DNA from: Flavobacteriales bacterium UBA2104
GTDB taxonomy: Bacteria; Bacteroidota; Bacteroidia; Flavobacteriales_D; Crocinitomicaceae
Assembly (NCBI GenBank): GCA_002331485.1
Contig: DCYS01000004.1
Coordinates: 21,936-85,935 of the forward strand
DNA: 64,000 bases
Direction of reading: 5' to 3'
The notes under the pieces are model-generated. The model had not been told where the DNA came from. It worked only from the letters and a program-made list of their open reading frames with translations, and did no database searches. The translations under genes were made by a program, and so were the position numbers. This document shows, one piece after another, positions 42,901 to 49,736 of the stretch. How positions within the stretch are numbered: the stretch's first letter is position 1; each line of letters begins with the position of its first letter.

Positions 42901-42955
42901 ACAAGAGAAACCCACACGAGAAGCTCCTACCCGAACACGAGGAGGAGGAAGATAA
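36905..42955 (+). CDS. Giant outer-membrane barrel plus tandem Ig-like repeat surface protein
   Basis: 2016 residues from the ATG that opens a signal peptide (MKKSLLFIVLFLG...SNAQ). Residues about 20-285 resemble an outer-membrane beta-barrel (FGFNLGRTWHTSD, LRYLGGAWYG, YIFGGIGLTAT, LGFGLGYYFTNRFSVGFEHK, YTSVYFRWYLRAG). From about 298, fifteen repeats of about 96 residues follow, each beginning PPxVxxxNP, with VxNVxSxxxVxVxxNG in the middle and GxNxxxVxGTNxxG at the end. A non-repeat module with CRPRVGASF and CIIGVWIKSGCN splits repeats 13 and 14. After the repeats comes another module (PRFNPGNATWQFCLI) and a Pro/Arg/Glu-rich tail (PTREAPTREKPT, TRTRGGGR). No CHU_C or Por sorting domain is present. 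It probably forms a long surface or periplasmic fibre anchored by its own barrel; function unknown. Confidence 0.85.
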   Translation: MKKSLLFIVLFLGTLFTSNAQKFDYDNNSNIYFGFNLGRTWHTSDVENVQDRFPLGAGFIFGGSLNQDYGRALSFDLRLRYLGGAWYGQDSDTTGAIDQNTAVNNLYDTLGYATQNFRSGQHHLGLELAIHANSLRERTGLDPYIFGGIGLTATRTSGDLLNNGSIYNYDMDPSGGQIAQEYDTPLDKNEAGDPYDDTEYETNFVPSLGFGLGYYFTNRFSVGFEHKSTFFMDDYFDGTTTNLNGQPSDFTNDIYHYTSVYFRWYLRAGRNDVNTQVIEPETNTNINNYTDNADRNDPPVVTFTNPSESPHTTTAETFTLRADVLNVSSSNDVSFRQDGIVNHSFTFNPMTNQFQSSVDLHPGQNIFKVKGVNNFGSDEATMIIIYKREDITTPTPPIVNITDPTSNPHTTGNNTYNVKATIENVTSSQNVSVIYNGQPLTSFSFTAVGTNNFSTNLTLNPGVNTIKITGTNDDGSDSDETTIIYKREPKIDPPIVNFSNPSSSPVTVNTNTFNITGNVARVEGRNFVTFIQNGNENSNFSFNANSTQFASSVILSPGQNIFQLIGTNDAGTDQETVIINYEVEQPKPPIVSILNPSANPHVTYDAVQAFKASVLNVTSKSQVTVKVNGGTFNNFTFNGVNGILTSVIPLQLGSNVVVVTGTNDDGTDTEQTTIIYRKPEQPKPPIVEYVIPSNNPYTTFDDTQLVNATVLNVNNKNQVNVNLNGSTITNFTFNTTTKLVSFTASLVEGVNSVNITGTNNDGVDSETMTIIYKKREKPTPPIVSFIDPIVNPKTVYSPVYNVTAKVEHVDGPNNIQLKINGNSSNSFNYSNTSEQMTFNASLVPGANTIQITGTNQYGQDVATTAIIYKRTSVINPPQVNIINPAMDPHTTQQASQQVQAVVLNVGGAQDISVSVNGNSLSGFSYNGVTKQVSFTANLVEGNNTVEVSASTNQGSDSDNTVIVYDKEEELDPPFVTFTNPPSSGYVVTNPGFQMVAEVQNVSSKNDIDVRFNGNLINNALFSYNPQTKEVTYSVSLTGGNNLFQVKGTNASGSHQAATNVIYNEPEPDCDEPAINYTAPANSGVEVNEDFFTINAIVSNVSSQSDISLLVNGVQVNSFMFNPASNQLVRKVDLMEGSNVVEIIATNDCGEVDETILINYIIPEAPCFPPEVSPINPAGFSLETEDASIAFKAAVTNVQNAQEVKLMINGVQSNFDFDQGTHEISSTISLNEGNNTIVVIAENDCDVAKGIWNIKREVCEEPVMNLSTVPSSLSGTVPNDDFQVSGTIEHVVSSGIQVTHNGSPVNFVYNAITKNFSMSLQLSEGANQIKLVAQNDCGVAKDGYTVTFKPVEIPEPPTVTITSPSGNPHTTANANQNITATTTNIGSSNQINVTVNGVSTNFNFDAATNTISFNAGLQEGTNDVSITVVNDDGTASDDAQIIYDKPVVIKPPQVSFSSPDVSPKEVQSGSFTVTGFVENIDSPNQLQLIVNQQPFTGHTATVQNNGVAFNFNIMLDANNMNFNISAIGTNSAGSDQESVVVQMEEPETNCRPRVGASFSSDHKSTDVSSTMDLSNVVLKFSDQTTQKFEGLSGTEGTFSGTGANAGKCIIGVWIKSGCNQSGDGPGYGEWMPNTAYDGSCEVQPCDTPVMNLVSSTTATSESYEFKVFVDHVTANEVNITHNGQPVNCNYTTTNQIFGCNVTLVEGANTFVVTANACETVEETYTVDYEVPCDPITFNRTYPASVTETVTSDNITITLTANNETSTQVIVNGANFSNFSVSGNQISLNNVPLNEGSNSVQVNLTNDCSQESVTYTITYDAPQSCGPRFNPGNATWQFCLITPSGTYTRDDLANNPNFNYTGSASSLYIKPIAGGGDAIVNGNNYPIQSGQYYLFEGNLNVSVSTSHPGSMGHWQVCIEADAAPQSGNGGNRPPSPCEPQKINTNNGSSPRINGTINNRLENNDDKPEEKPTREAPTREKPTPEKPSRSIKPTNTRTIGSPQEKPTREAPTRTRGGGR
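37796..42370 (+). repeat. Fifteen tandem ~288-bp coding repeats
   Basis: Repeat units start near 37796, 38090, 38381, 38666, 38954, 39242, 39530, 39818, 40115, 40406, 40682, 40967 and 41252. After an insert of about 290 bp, two more start near 41838 and 42098. Spacing is 276-297 bp with four successive steps of exactly 288. Units 9-11, 14 and 15 carry an added cysteine before the repeat start and in the NDCGE-like turn, the others do not. DNA identity between units is low, so the array is old or under diversification. Confidence 0.8.
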
Positions 42956-42962
42956 AACGAAA

Positions 42963-42987
42963 GGGAGGCACTTGCCTCCCTTTTTTA
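42963..42987 (+). terminator. Intrinsic terminator after the giant repeat gene
   Basis: GGGAGGC (42963-42969) and GCCTCCC (42974-42980) form a perfect 7-bp GC-rich stem with loop ACTT, followed by TTTTTT. Confidence 0.88.
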
Positions 42988-43013
42988 TTTTTTACAGCCT
43001 CGCACATTTTTGT

Positions 43014-43021
43014 TAAATTTG
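43014..43021 (+). promoter_or_regulatory. Candidate -7 promoter box (TAAATTTG)
   Basis: Exact TAnnTTTG match 53 bases before the ATG of the 120-residue secreted protein, directly after the terminator of the giant gene. It probably drives both that gene and the following CHU_C gene. Confidence 0.5.
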
Positions 43022-43074
43022 ATGCAACGAAGAAGACAAATCATTCGTCTTTTTAATAGCGAAATTACACGATT

Positions 43075-43437
43075 ATGAAAAAACTATTGTATCTATTAGT
43101 ACTAACATTTTTTATATCAGCGACTTATGCCCAAGATCATGACCCAAGATTATTAGAGGGTTACACACAAACTGAGCTCGATAAAATGAAAGCTGATCAA
43201 CCAGAACAGTATAGTTTCTTGCTTGCTGCGCTGGATAAAGCAATTTTTATTGGTCCTATCCCTACACAAAAAGGAAAGGATGTAAAGTTTGATGGTGAAC
43301 TAGATATAGATCCTTCTGAGGATCATACGTTTTTGTCGCTTGGAATTGAATTAAAAGAGAATACTTACCAATACTTTAAAGTTACTGGTACAGATCAAAT
43401 GGTTGGGGTATTGCCAAAGAGTTTGATCAAAAAATAA
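43075..43437 (+). CDS. Small secreted protein of unknown function
   Basis: 120 residues. A signal peptide (about 1-19, FFISATYAQ) is followed by a soluble domain: a helix (LEGYTQTELDKMKADQPEQYSF) and beta-rich segments (DEDHTFLSLGIEL-like, YQYFKVTGTDQMVGVL). I do not recognise the family. It precedes the large CHU_C protein gene by 6 bp and has its own promoter box, so it is likely co-expressed with that surface protein and could be a periplasmic helper; that is inference. Confidence 0.7.
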   Translation: MKKLLYLLVLTFFISATYAQDHDPRLLEGYTQTELDKMKADQPEQYSFLLAALDKAIFIGPIPTQKGKDVKFDGELDIDPSEDHTFLSLGIELKENTYQYFKVTGTDQMVGVLPKSLIKK

Positions 43438-43443
43438 TTAGAG

Positions 43444-46188
43444 ATGATGAAGAAGATACTAACAATATTTACAATTTTATTAGGCTCTGCTAGTATAGCT
43501 CAGATCAATATCACTGACCCTGATTTTGATCAAAACAACCCCATTGTCTGCGCGAACTACACAGACGGCGCTACGATCAATTTTTTCGATGATGGTGGGT
43601 CTGGAGCAAACTATTCAGGAAGCTTTAACGATACGATCACAATTTGTCCTGATTTGCCAAACGGACCTAAAGTAACTGCAGCCTTTGGTATCAACGCAGG
43701 ATTTACATGGGACGTTGACGGTTCAGACACACTATATGTATATGACGGACCTAATACGAACTCTCCTTTATTAGGGGTACATAACTCAGTTACAGATCCC
43801 AATGGCTTCAACCATACCTCAACATTTGAGAATAATCCTTCGGGATGTTTGACTTTTGTTTTTATCTCTGATGGTGCAACAGAAGGTACTGGATGGGGTG
43901 CAAACATTACTTGTTCAAACCCGCCTCAACCAATTGGTCCGCATATCGAAGCTTTTATCAATGGAGTTGGTGGAGATGCTCTTGATCCAGCAGATACAGG
44001 GTATGTTGATATTTGTCCTGGTGACTCAGTGTTATTAGTTGCAAAGCCTGATCTACTTTATTCATTTGAAAACAACGGATTCGGTTACTCGCAAAATGTG
44101 GATGATCTTACTTACGAGTGGGAATTCAGCGATGGGACAATAGGGCCAAATAATGATAGTATTTGGTTTGTTCCTCCAGCTCAAAATGGATACTTTGTTA
44201 ATTTGTTAATTACGGATGACTTCCCGCAAACGGTAGCGACTTTCTGTAAGATTAGAGTTAGTCAGACACCAATATTTGCAGGAACAGGTCCAATCGAAGA
44301 TACTGTTTGTTTTGATCAAGAAACACCTGTTTTAGGTGGTGTTTCATCTACTGATACAGTCGGAGTAGACTTTCCCCCTGGTAGTTTTGAAGTTGGTGGA
44401 TCTTTTGCAGGTTTGCTTCCTCTTCCTGATGGTTCGGGAGTTAACTATTCAACTGATATTAGCATGGGTGGATTCCCTCCAGGCGCCACTTTTGCTGATG
44501 CTTCAGACTTACAGGAGATCTGTGTTACAATGGAGCACAGTTACTTAGGAGACCTCGAAATGTGGCTTGAATGTCCTGATGGAACGACTGTAACTTTGAT
44601 CAATTCATACTCTCCGGGTCAAATCCCTGGTGGTTTTGGTGGAGGAAATACTTTCTTAGGAGAACCTATTGATGCAAACACAGGTAATCCAGGAAACGGC
44701 TATGAATATTGCTTTTCTTCCGTAAATGCTACGTGGGGTGATTTCCCAACGGAATTTGGAAACAACAATACGATCACTTTAACAAGTCCACCTGCTCCAT
44801 CAGCTGGTAATACGATGAATCCTAATGGGGTTTACCTACCAGAAGATAACTTCAATGACCTTGTTGGATGTCCATTGAATGGTACGTGGACATTGAACAT
44901 TAGAGATAACATTGGAATCGATGATGGGTTTATCTTCGAATGGGGGCTTTACTTCGATGCGGAACTATTCCCGAACAACGAATCTTATGAGAATACGATC
45001 GTTGATTCTTACTGGTCTCCAGATCCAGACATTACGTCGGGATTAAACGGAGACACTTCAATCACTGTAAATCCAGCTACACCTGGTGACCATGAATTTA
45101 CTTTCAACGTGGAAGATGATTTCGGATGTTTATATGATACGACGGTTACGATTCACGTGTTAGATACTATCGCTATTGTAAATTCATTGGATACAACGGT
45201 ATTCTGTGCCACTGATAGCATTCCATTATGGACAAATGCAACTGGATTAGAACCATTTACTTATACTTGGGATGATGGACAGGTAGGTGATACTTCTTAC
45301 CACAGTGTTTCTTCAAATGGAACATATGAATATTATGTAACTATTACTGATGATTGTGGTGTTGAAACGATTGATACCGCAACCATTACTATGGATCAAA
45401 CCTTAACTATCGATTCATTGAATCAATTCCCTGCTGATTGTGGAATTCCTAATGGTGCTGTAGCGGGTTATGGTGATGGATACACTGGAACACCTGACTT
45501 TCAGTGGTCCGGTCCTGGACAACCGGCTCCTGATTCCATTAATGCCAGTGTATGGCAAGACCTCTCTTCAGGATGGTATTACTTTACTATCGAAGACGAT
45601 GTTTGTGCTGTAGAGGATAGCATCTTCCTTGAGCAAGATCCTCCTCCAACGGCATCATTTGATGCAAACCCACAGTCTGGAAATGCACCACTTGATGTAA
45701 CATTTACAAATACATCTGATCCAGCGGTAACTTACGATTGGGATTTCGGAAATGGACAAACCAACTCTGTGAACAATCAAGATGACCAGTTTATGACCTA
45801 TACTGATGAAGGTACATATACTGTTACATTGACAATTACTGACGGAAACTGTACTGATCAGGCTTCTCAGGTGATCAATGTGGAGTTAATCTTACCACTT
45901 ACATACGATATACCTAACGTGTTTACACCAAATGGTGATAATACGAACGACCTCTTTACGATCAATGCTCAAAATGTTGAATCACTAGAGGTAGTTATTC
46001 TTAACAGATGGGGTAATGTAGTTTTCGAAAGCACAGATGTGAATTTCGAATGGAACGGAAAGGTTCAGAATGATGGAGCTGAGTGTGTTGACGGTACTTA
46101 CTTCTACAAGTTGAACATCAAAGGAGAAGGTGAACAAGAGGCGGAAGAACATGGATTTGTTCAGCTCGTAAGAGATACAGACAAGTAG
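43444..46188 (+). CDS. CUB / P-domain / PKD surface protein with gliding-type C-terminal domain
   Basis: 914 residues. After a signal peptide (about 1-19, GSASIAQ) come, in order: a CUB-like domain (about 25-160; DTLYVYDGPNTNSPLLG, GCLTFVFISDGATEGTGW), a PKD-like region, and a proprotein-convertase P domain (about 300-520; CVTMEHSYLGDLEMWLECPDG, CPLNGTWTLNIRDNIGIDDG). Ig-like regions, a PKD domain (about 735-815; YDWDFGNGQTNS, DEGTYTVTLTITDG) and a CHU_C module (NVFTPNGDNTNDLFTI, ILNRWGNVVFES) follow. No protease domain accompanies the P domain. It would be secreted by T9SS and retained at the surface, as an adhesin or polymer-binding protein. It follows the 120-residue gene by 6 bp and ends in a strong terminator. 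Confidence 0.88.
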   Translation: MMKKILTIFTILLGSASIAQINITDPDFDQNNPIVCANYTDGATINFFDDGGSGANYSGSFNDTITICPDLPNGPKVTAAFGINAGFTWDVDGSDTLYVYDGPNTNSPLLGVHNSVTDPNGFNHTSTFENNPSGCLTFVFISDGATEGTGWGANITCSNPPQPIGPHIEAFINGVGGDALDPADTGYVDICPGDSVLLVAKPDLLYSFENNGFGYSQNVDDLTYEWEFSDGTIGPNNDSIWFVPPAQNGYFVNLLITDDFPQTVATFCKIRVSQTPIFAGTGPIEDTVCFDQETPVLGGVSSTDTVGVDFPPGSFEVGGSFAGLLPLPDGSGVNYSTDISMGGFPPGATFADASDLQEICVTMEHSYLGDLEMWLECPDGTTVTLINSYSPGQIPGGFGGGNTFLGEPIDANTGNPGNGYEYCFSSVNATWGDFPTEFGNNNTITLTSPPAPSAGNTMNPNGVYLPEDNFNDLVGCPLNGTWTLNIRDNIGIDDGFIFEWGLYFDAELFPNNESYENTIVDSYWSPDPDITSGLNGDTSITVNPATPGDHEFTFNVEDDFGCLYDTTVTIHVLDTIAIVNSLDTTVFCATDSIPLWTNATGLEPFTYTWDDGQVGDTSYHSVSSNGTYEYYVTITDDCGVETIDTATITMDQTLTIDSLNQFPADCGIPNGAVAGYGDGYTGTPDFQWSGPGQPAPDSINASVWQDLSSGWYYFTIEDDVCAVEDSIFLEQDPPPTASFDANPQSGNAPLDVTFTNTSDPAVTYDWDFGNGQTNSVNNQDDQFMTYTDEGTYTVTLTITDGNCTDQASQVINVELILPLTYDIPNVFTPNGDNTNDLFTINAQNVESLEVVILNRWGNVVFESTDVNFEWNGKVQNDGAECVDGTYFYKLNIKGEGEQEAEEHGFVQLVRDTDK

Positions 46189-46210
46189 TTTAGTTATCTT
46201 ATAAAATAAT

Positions 46211-46240
46211 AAAAGGCTGCCCTCACGGGCAGCCTTTTTT
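46211..46240. terminator. Bidirectional intrinsic terminator
   Basis: AAAAGGCTGCCC (46211-46222) and GGGCAGCCTTTT (46227-46238) are perfect complements around TCAC, with T-runs on both strands. It serves the CHU_C gene on the plus strand and the permease gene on the minus strand. Confidence 0.92.
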
Positions 46241-46272
46241 ATGCATTAGTCTTTAGTTTCAATATTGGACAA

Positions 46273-47310
46273 CTATGACATGATCTTTGCGTAGACCGCA
46301 CTACCCGGGAACTGCTCCATGATCTTTTTTACCAGTGCAGTGATCGGTATTGACAAGATCAATCCGGGGATACCCCAAATGAATCCCCATAATGCCAACA
46401 TGAATAATACTGTTACGGTATTTATTGAGAATGATTTACCCATTAATATCGGTTCTAAGATTCCTCCAAATAAAACCTGTACTCCAGTGATCACCAAAAT
46501 AAAGAATGCCAGCGTTCCAGTTAGGTTTAACTCCACTAAAGCAAAAGCAGTTAATACTACCACTGAGATCACTGAACCTATCATTTGAACAAAATTGATC
46601 AGGAAGGCAAATAAACCCCAGAATATTGGGAAACTTACATCAAAAGCATAACATGCAAGGCTAAATCCTACACCTGTAAATAAACTCAACAGGAATTTTA
46701 CAACGATGAATTTAAAGATATCTTTCTCGATCTGTCTGAAGGTCTTTACCGATGCAAATCGCTGCTTGAAGATCAAAAGCTCCATGACTTTCTGAATATT
46801 CATGGACCCCGCTAATAGAAGGATCGTAAAGAAAATTGTCATCAGAAGCATACTGACGAACTTCCTGGCAAAGTTCAATCCTGAACCTACATTACCAAAC
46901 AAGTTTTCGCTCACTTTTTCATTATTAAGAAAAGCGTGGAGATCTGTTTCTCCTTCAGCAGGTTCTATCCCCATTAGGTCAACGATTGGTGAAACAACAT
47001 CATTTAGTCGACTATCGAATTTATCATAGAAATCTTCGTTCGCATTCGATATCTCCTGACCCGAAAGCTGCACAACCTCATACGCCCCTTTCAGCCCACC
47101 TGAAATAATGATGACGACCAGAATAATTCCCACAAAATTAGGAACCCCTTTCTTCATTAGCCACCTCATCATTGGCATAAAAACCAGTGATGCAAATAAC
47201 GCAAACACAAATGGAATGAAGATCATCGACAAAACGTTCAACAAATAAAGAATGAACGGAACGATGATGATCAACAAAAGTTTACGAATGGCTAATAACT
47301 CATTTCTCAT
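46273..47310 (-). CDS. AI-2E family permease
   Basis: 345 residues with seven or eight membrane helices in the family's order: three N-terminal helices with FVFALFASLVFMPMMRWL, a long soluble segment (about 75-150, here with GIEPAEGETDLHAFLN), then helices ending in FAFLINFVQMIGSVIS, GVQVLFGGILEPILMGK and LWGFIWGIPGLILSIPI. The family includes proteins first linked to AI-2 export and others acting as sodium/proton antiporters or as transporters of small ions and metabolites. The name does not show quorum sensing here. It is a single gene with a strong shared terminator. Confidence 0.93.
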   Translation of the reverse strand: MRNELLAIRKLLLIIIVPFILYLLNVLSMIFIPFVFALFASLVFMPMMRWLMKKGVPNFVGIILVVIIISGGLKGAYEVVQLSGQEISNANEDFYDKFDSRLNDVVSPIVDLMGIEPAEGETDLHAFLNNEKVSENLFGNVGSGLNFARKFVSMLLMTIFFTILLLAGSMNIQKVMELLIFKQRFASVKTFRQIEKDIFKFIVVKFLLSLFTGVGFSLACYAFDVSFPIFWGLFAFLINFVQMIGSVISVVVLTAFALVELNLTGTLAFFILVITGVQVLFGGILEPILMGKSFSINTVTVLFMLALWGFIWGIPGLILSIPITALVKKIMEQFPGSAVYAKIMS

Positions 47311-47432
47311 AACACAATTTTGGGGATACCAATATTAAGAAATAAATACAAAAAAGGACGGAATTTTTAGTCCTCTAATTGAAATTTATACGAATTCCAC
47401 CCAATAGGGTAATGGTAATATTGTATCTTTCG

Positions 47433-48677
47433 ATGCACATCAACAGATTAAGTGAGTTGAAGATCATTTATATTTCATACGATGGAATGACGGATAGTTT
47501 GGGGCAATCTCAAGTACTTCCCTATCTAACCGAACTCTCTAAAGAAGGTTGTAGTTTCCACATTGTAAGTTTGGAGAAGGAAGAAAAGTTCAAAAAACTT
47601 CGTTCTCATATACAAGACATCTGCGATGCGGCTGGGATCAATTGGCATCCTCTTCCATATCAGGATAAAATTCCTGTTTTTTCAGCTTTTTCCAATTTCA
47701 AGTCACTGAAAAAAAAGACGCTTGAATTACAACGCTATAATTCTTTCGATATAGCCCACTGCCGCAGCGACATCCCTGGATTAATCGGTCATTATTTACA
47801 ACGTAATTTTGACGTGAAGTTTTTATTTGATATGAGGGGGTTCTGGGCAGACGAACGTGTTGAAGGTGGTATTTGGAACAAATCAAATCCCGTATTTAAG
47901 TTTTTATATTCCTACTTCAAGAAGAAGGAAACGGTCCTTTTTCGCGAGGCTGATGCTATTGTTTCACTCACCGAAAAGGGGAAAGAAGTGATCTCAAATA
48001 TGCCCGATTTCAAAAATGAAAAACTGGACATCTCTGTCATTCCGTGTTGCGTTGACCTCTATGCTTTCAGTTCAGAAGCGATCATTTCAGAACAGCAATC
48101 TGAACTTCGCAATTCTCTTGGAATTTCAAATGAAACCACGGTATTAGGATATTTGGGTTCTATTGGTACCTGGTATATGCTAGATGAGATGTTGCAGTTT
48201 TATGCTGTTCAACGATCAAAAGAGCAGTCCTCAGTATTCTTATTTATTTCAGGGGAGAAAGAGCAAAACATTCAGGAAAAGGCAAAGAAATATGGTGTCC
48301 CGTTAAACGAGGTCATTGTTAAGTCTTGTTTACACAATGAAGTTCCGCTTTACATTTCTCTTTTTGATTATTCCATTTTCTTTATTCGACCAACATTCTC
48401 TAAAAGCGCTTCTTCCCCGACGAAACAGGGTGAATTAATGGCGATGAAAATTCCTATTGTTTGTAACTCAGGTGTTGGAGATACTGATCTGATCCTTGAT
48501 AAATATCAAGCAGGTAGTTCGTTATCAGAATTAAACAAAAATGCATTCAGCAAATGGGAACGAAAAGACATGACGTTTGACCCTTCGAATTCTAGAAAAG
48601 GAGCTGAAGAATGGTTTAGCCTTGAAAAAGGCGCAAAAAACTATCTTTCTATTTATCAACGAATACTAAGTAAATAA
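47433..48677 (+). CDS. Glycosyltransferase family 4 protein
   Basis: About 414 residues from the ATG at 47433; an ATG at 47412 and a TTG at 47457 are also in frame, and the TTG would give the classic opening KIIYISYDGMTDSLGQSQVL of this group. The GT-B donor half has SVIPCCVDLYAFS, LGYLGSIGTWYMLDEML, and the acidic residues near SSPTKQGELMAMKIPIVCNSGVGD (the EX7E-like motif region). It would add a sugar in the cytoplasm to a lipid-linked or surface glycan. The gene stands alone; its stop lies 4 bp from the convergent M42 peptidase gene. The acceptor is unknown. Confidence 0.87.
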   Translation: MHINRLSELKIIYISYDGMTDSLGQSQVLPYLTELSKEGCSFHIVSLEKEEKFKKLRSHIQDICDAAGINWHPLPYQDKIPVFSAFSNFKSLKKKTLELQRYNSFDIAHCRSDIPGLIGHYLQRNFDVKFLFDMRGFWADERVEGGIWNKSNPVFKFLYSYFKKKETVLFREADAIVSLTEKGKEVISNMPDFKNEKLDISVIPCCVDLYAFSSEAIISEQQSELRNSLGISNETTVLGYLGSIGTWYMLDEMLQFYAVQRSKEQSSVFLFISGEKEQNIQEKAKKYGVPLNEVIVKSCLHNEVPLYISLFDYSIFFIRPTFSKSASSPTKQGELMAMKIPIVCNSGVGDTDLILDKYQAGSSLSELNKNAFSKWERKDMTFDPSNSRKGAEEWFSLEKGAKNYLSIYQRILSK

Positions 48678-48681
48678 GCAC

Positions 48682-49734
48682 TTACTTAAAACTCCAGTCG
48701 AAAGAATCGATCGATCGAACACATGCTTTGAGCAGATCAATACTTGCTTCAATATCCTTTTGATGTGCCATCTCAATAACCTGGTGTAAATGTCTGGTTG
48801 GAATCGAAACCGCACCAGCAATTGAGCCCCCTTCTGTCATACGTTGAATTCCTGCAGTATCCGTGCCTCCAGCAGTTAGAATCTCAGGTTGCCATTTGAT
48901 CTTATTTTTGTCTGCTGTTTGTTTCATGTATTCGACCATACGATAATCACAAATCGTTGAGGCATCCATGATCTTTATTGCCGTACCTTCTCCGAGACTC
49001 GTAACTTTTTCGTGAGCAGCTGCTCCCGGCAAATCATAAGCGATCGTTGTATCCAATCCAAATCCAAAATCTGGATTTACTCGCATCGCTGAAACATTTG
49101 CTCCTCGAATACCAACTTCTTCCTGAACAGTGAAGACACCATAAATGTCATATGGGACTTCTTCATTTTGAAGAGACCTCATCGTTTCCAAAAGGATAAA
49201 GACAGCCAGGCGGTTATCTAAGGATTTACTATTGACACATTCGCCCATCGTGATGAAAGAACGTTCCCTTGTTATCGGGTCACCGATCTTGATCAATTTC
49301 TCCACCTCTTCTTTTGGTAATCCAGTATCAATAAAGAAATCTGTTGTCTTCGGATTTTTATTTCTTTCTTCAGGTGACATTACATGGATAGGTTTTGCAG
49401 CCATAACTCCTATGACATCTTCCTTACCATGAATTAGAACGCGCTGTGCTGTAAGTGTTTTAGGGTCAAATCCTCCAAGTGTATGAAAACGAATAAAGCC
49501 ATTATCGTCGATATGAGTAACGATAAAACCGATCTCATCCATATGTGCACCGATCATTACTTTTTTATCAGCTTTCCCTTTTTTAATGGCATAGATGTTA
49601 CCCATGTTATCCGTTTCTACGGAATCAACAAATGGAGTAACCTTGTCAATGATAAGTGCTCTGATCTTTTGCTCATAACCCGGAGCTCCCGGAGTTTGAC
49701 AAACTTCTTCCAGTAATTTTAAATCTATAGCCAT
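48682..49734 (-). CDS. M42 family metallopeptidase (glutamyl aminopeptidase-like)
   Basis: 350 residues, cytoplasmic. Metal and catalytic residues of M42 enzymes are visible: IGAHMDEIGF with His64 and Asp66, CVNSKSLDNR with the bridging Asp, TVQEEVGIRGA with the catalytic Glu pair, GLDTTIAYDLPG and PTRHLHQVIEM with the C-terminal metal-binding His. Such enzymes form dodecameric tetrahedral aminopeptidases that trim peptides. It lies 2 bp after pdxA on the same strand, so they share a transcript. Confidence 0.95.
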   Translation of the reverse strand: MAIDLKLLEEVCQTPGAPGYEQKIRALIIDKVTPFVDSVETDNMGNIYAIKKGKADKKVMIGAHMDEIGFIVTHIDDNGFIRFHTLGGFDPKTLTAQRVLIHGKEDVIGVMAAKPIHVMSPEERNKNPKTTDFFIDTGLPKEEVEKLIKIGDPITRERSFITMGECVNSKSLDNRLAVFILLETMRSLQNEEVPYDIYGVFTVQEEVGIRGANVSAMRVNPDFGFGLDTTIAYDLPGAAAHEKVTSLGEGTAIKIMDASTICDYRMVEYMKQTADKNKIKWQPEILTAGGTDTAGIQRMTEGGSIAGAVSIPTRHLHQVIEMAHQKDIEASIDLLKACVRSIDSFDWSFK

Positions 49735-49736
49735 TA

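Noticed and set aside
42634..42915. Antisense open frame over the end of the giant repeat gene
   Set aside because: It mirrors the Pro/Arg/Glu-rich coding strand and has no promoter box or recognisable protein features.
46273..47310. AI-2E permease as evidence of quorum sensing
   Set aside because: The family has mixed transport roles and no luxS or other signal gene is near; the name alone does not support it.
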